From Bacteroidota bacterium (GTDB lineage: Bacteria > Bacteroidota > Bacteroidia > Chitinophagales > Chitinophagaceae), in assembly GCA_028875955.1 (NCBI GenBank), contig JAGWTX010000177.1, positions 1 through 5,715 on the forward strand: a stretch of DNA of 5,715 nt, written 5' to 3'. A model generated the notes under the pieces. It was not told the origin of the DNA. It was given only the letters and a program-made list of their open reading frames with translations, and did not search any database. Below are positions 5,130-5,715 of this stretch, one piece after another. Position numbers and translations under genes: made by a program. Position 1 is the stretch's first letter. Every line of letters starts with the position of its first letter.

Positions 5130-5714
5130 TTATTCAGATTGATAGCGGTTGATAAAAGAAAACAGGTTGAAAGCCGGTTCTTTGGCAGCGGTAACGAGCT
5201 GCGCCAGGAATTCCGATTTGGGAATATCCTTCATCCTGCGCTCCTGGATAATCCGGAACGCCCTTTCCGCCAGGAGCCAGTATTTTCTGTCTGATACCTT
5301 ATGCTGTTGCTGATGCTGTTCAATGGCTTCGGCTAGTGCTGCAATCCCTTCTTTGGCAGATGCAACGGTTTTGAGCACCGGCACTTCCCGGTTATCCTGC
5401 TGAAAAGCGGGCGCCAGCATGGAACGGAGGTTTCTTACGAATTGATCTGCATCGGGCCGGTCGCTTTTATTTACCACAAATAGGTCTGCAATCTCCATCA
5501 ATCCCGCTTTCATGGTCTGTACTTCATCTCCGGCTTCCGGTACCACAACCACCAGCGTGGTATCTGCCAGACCGGCAATCTCAATCTCACTCTGTCCCAC
5601 ACCAACGGTTTCAATTATGATCTCATCAAAACCGGCCGCCTGCATCAGCGAACTGATTTCGAGTATGTGCGGATGCAATCCACCCAATGAGCCACGGGTA
5701 GCCAGTGAACGGAT
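5130..5714 (-). CDS. meaB: MeaB/ArgK-type GTPase, C-terminal part (5' end outside window)
   Basis: This is a G3E-class P-loop GTPase that guards methylmalonyl-CoA mutase or a related B12-dependent acyl-CoA mutase, gating cobalamin loading and release. The frame enters from the right edge with IRSLATRGSLGG and gives 194 residues before TAA; the usual length is about 310-330, so the P-loop third is missing. ETVGVGQSE (partial residues 35-43) is the diagnostic switch II / G3 motif of the family. NKSD (82-85) is the G4 guanine-specificity motif, and ASAKEG near the middle fits G5. The C-terminal helical region seen in MeaB proteins as a dimerisation element follows. The older name ArgK (arginine/ornithine transport kinase) is a misannotation of this family. 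A TTG at 5687 is not a start, since homology continues upstream. The mutase itself is not in the window. The glycosyltransferase at 4157-5095 follows 34 bases downstream, which may be coincidence or weak cotranscription. Confidence 0.94.
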   Translation of the reverse strand: MRSLATRGSLGGLHPHILEISSLMQAAGFDEIIIETVGVGQSEIEIAGLADTTLVVVVPEAGDEVQTMKAGLMEIADLFVVNKSDRPDADQFVRNLRSMLAPAFQQDNREVPVLKTVASAKEGIAALAEAIEQHQQQHKVSDRKYWLLAERAFRIIQERRMKDIPKSEFLAQLVTAAKEPAFNLFSFINRYQSE

Positions 5715-5715
5715 A

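Noticed and set aside
5130..5687. Complete 185-residue gene starting at TTG 5687
   Set aside because: The frame stays open to the window edge and the residues upstream (IRSLATRGS) continue the MeaB homology, so the gene is partial.
1..5715. Search for CRISPR arrays, tRNA, insertion sequences, toxin-antitoxin or defence genes
   Set aside because: I saw no regularly spaced repeats, cloverleaf, transposase motifs, terminal repeats or nuclease/toxin motifs in any open frame.

Overview
The window looks like chromosomal DNA from a member of the Bacteroidota, most plausibly the Chitinophagaceae or a close relative (family level is an inference). The evidence is two good matches to the Bacteroidota -7 promoter element TAnnTTTG placed just upstream of genes, A-rich leaders instead of strong Shine-Dalgarno sites, an HU-type protein followed by a bTHX ribosomal protein gene, and a small CxxC membrane protein of a type I recall from this phylum. 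There are seven protein genes, two of them cut by the window edges. I see no tRNA, rRNA, CRISPR array, insertion sequence or phage gene, and no gene-free stretch longer than about 110 bases.

Left part (1-545, plus strand): the 3' end of an HU-family nucleoid protein gene, an intrinsic terminator, then a promoter and a 37-residue gene for ribosomal protein bTHX. The spacer that follows holds two abutting hairpins between this gene and the convergent next one.

Middle (546-2258): a minus-strand PLP-dependent enzyme of the class V aminotransferase fold with a twin-arginine-type N-terminus, so probably exported folded and loaded with cofactor. Divergent from it, with its own TAnnTTTG promoter, is an 85-residue protein with a signal peptide, a CxxC motif and one membrane helix.

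Right part (2272-5095): three family-2 (GT-A fold) glycosyltransferases in alternating orientation (minus, plus, minus). The two minus-strand genes are clear paralogues of the rhamnosyltransferase-like type and flank a plus-strand enzyme of a different subtype. They probably build a surface glycan, but no polymerase, flippase or sugar-nucleotide gene lies in the window, so the glycan cannot be named. The last gene (5130 to the edge, minus strand) is the C-terminal part of a MeaB/ArgK-type GTPase, the chaperone of B12-dependent acyl-CoA mutases. It is 34 bases upstream of the third glycosyltransferase and may be cotranscribed with it.

Most of the content is recognisable. The points most worth a second look are the bTHX gene (short enough to be missed by gene callers), the Tat-type PLP enzyme, the CxxC membrane protein, and the arrangement and internal A-tracts of the glycosyltransferase genes. 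I did not find convincing evidence of a new defence, mobile or RNA-based system.
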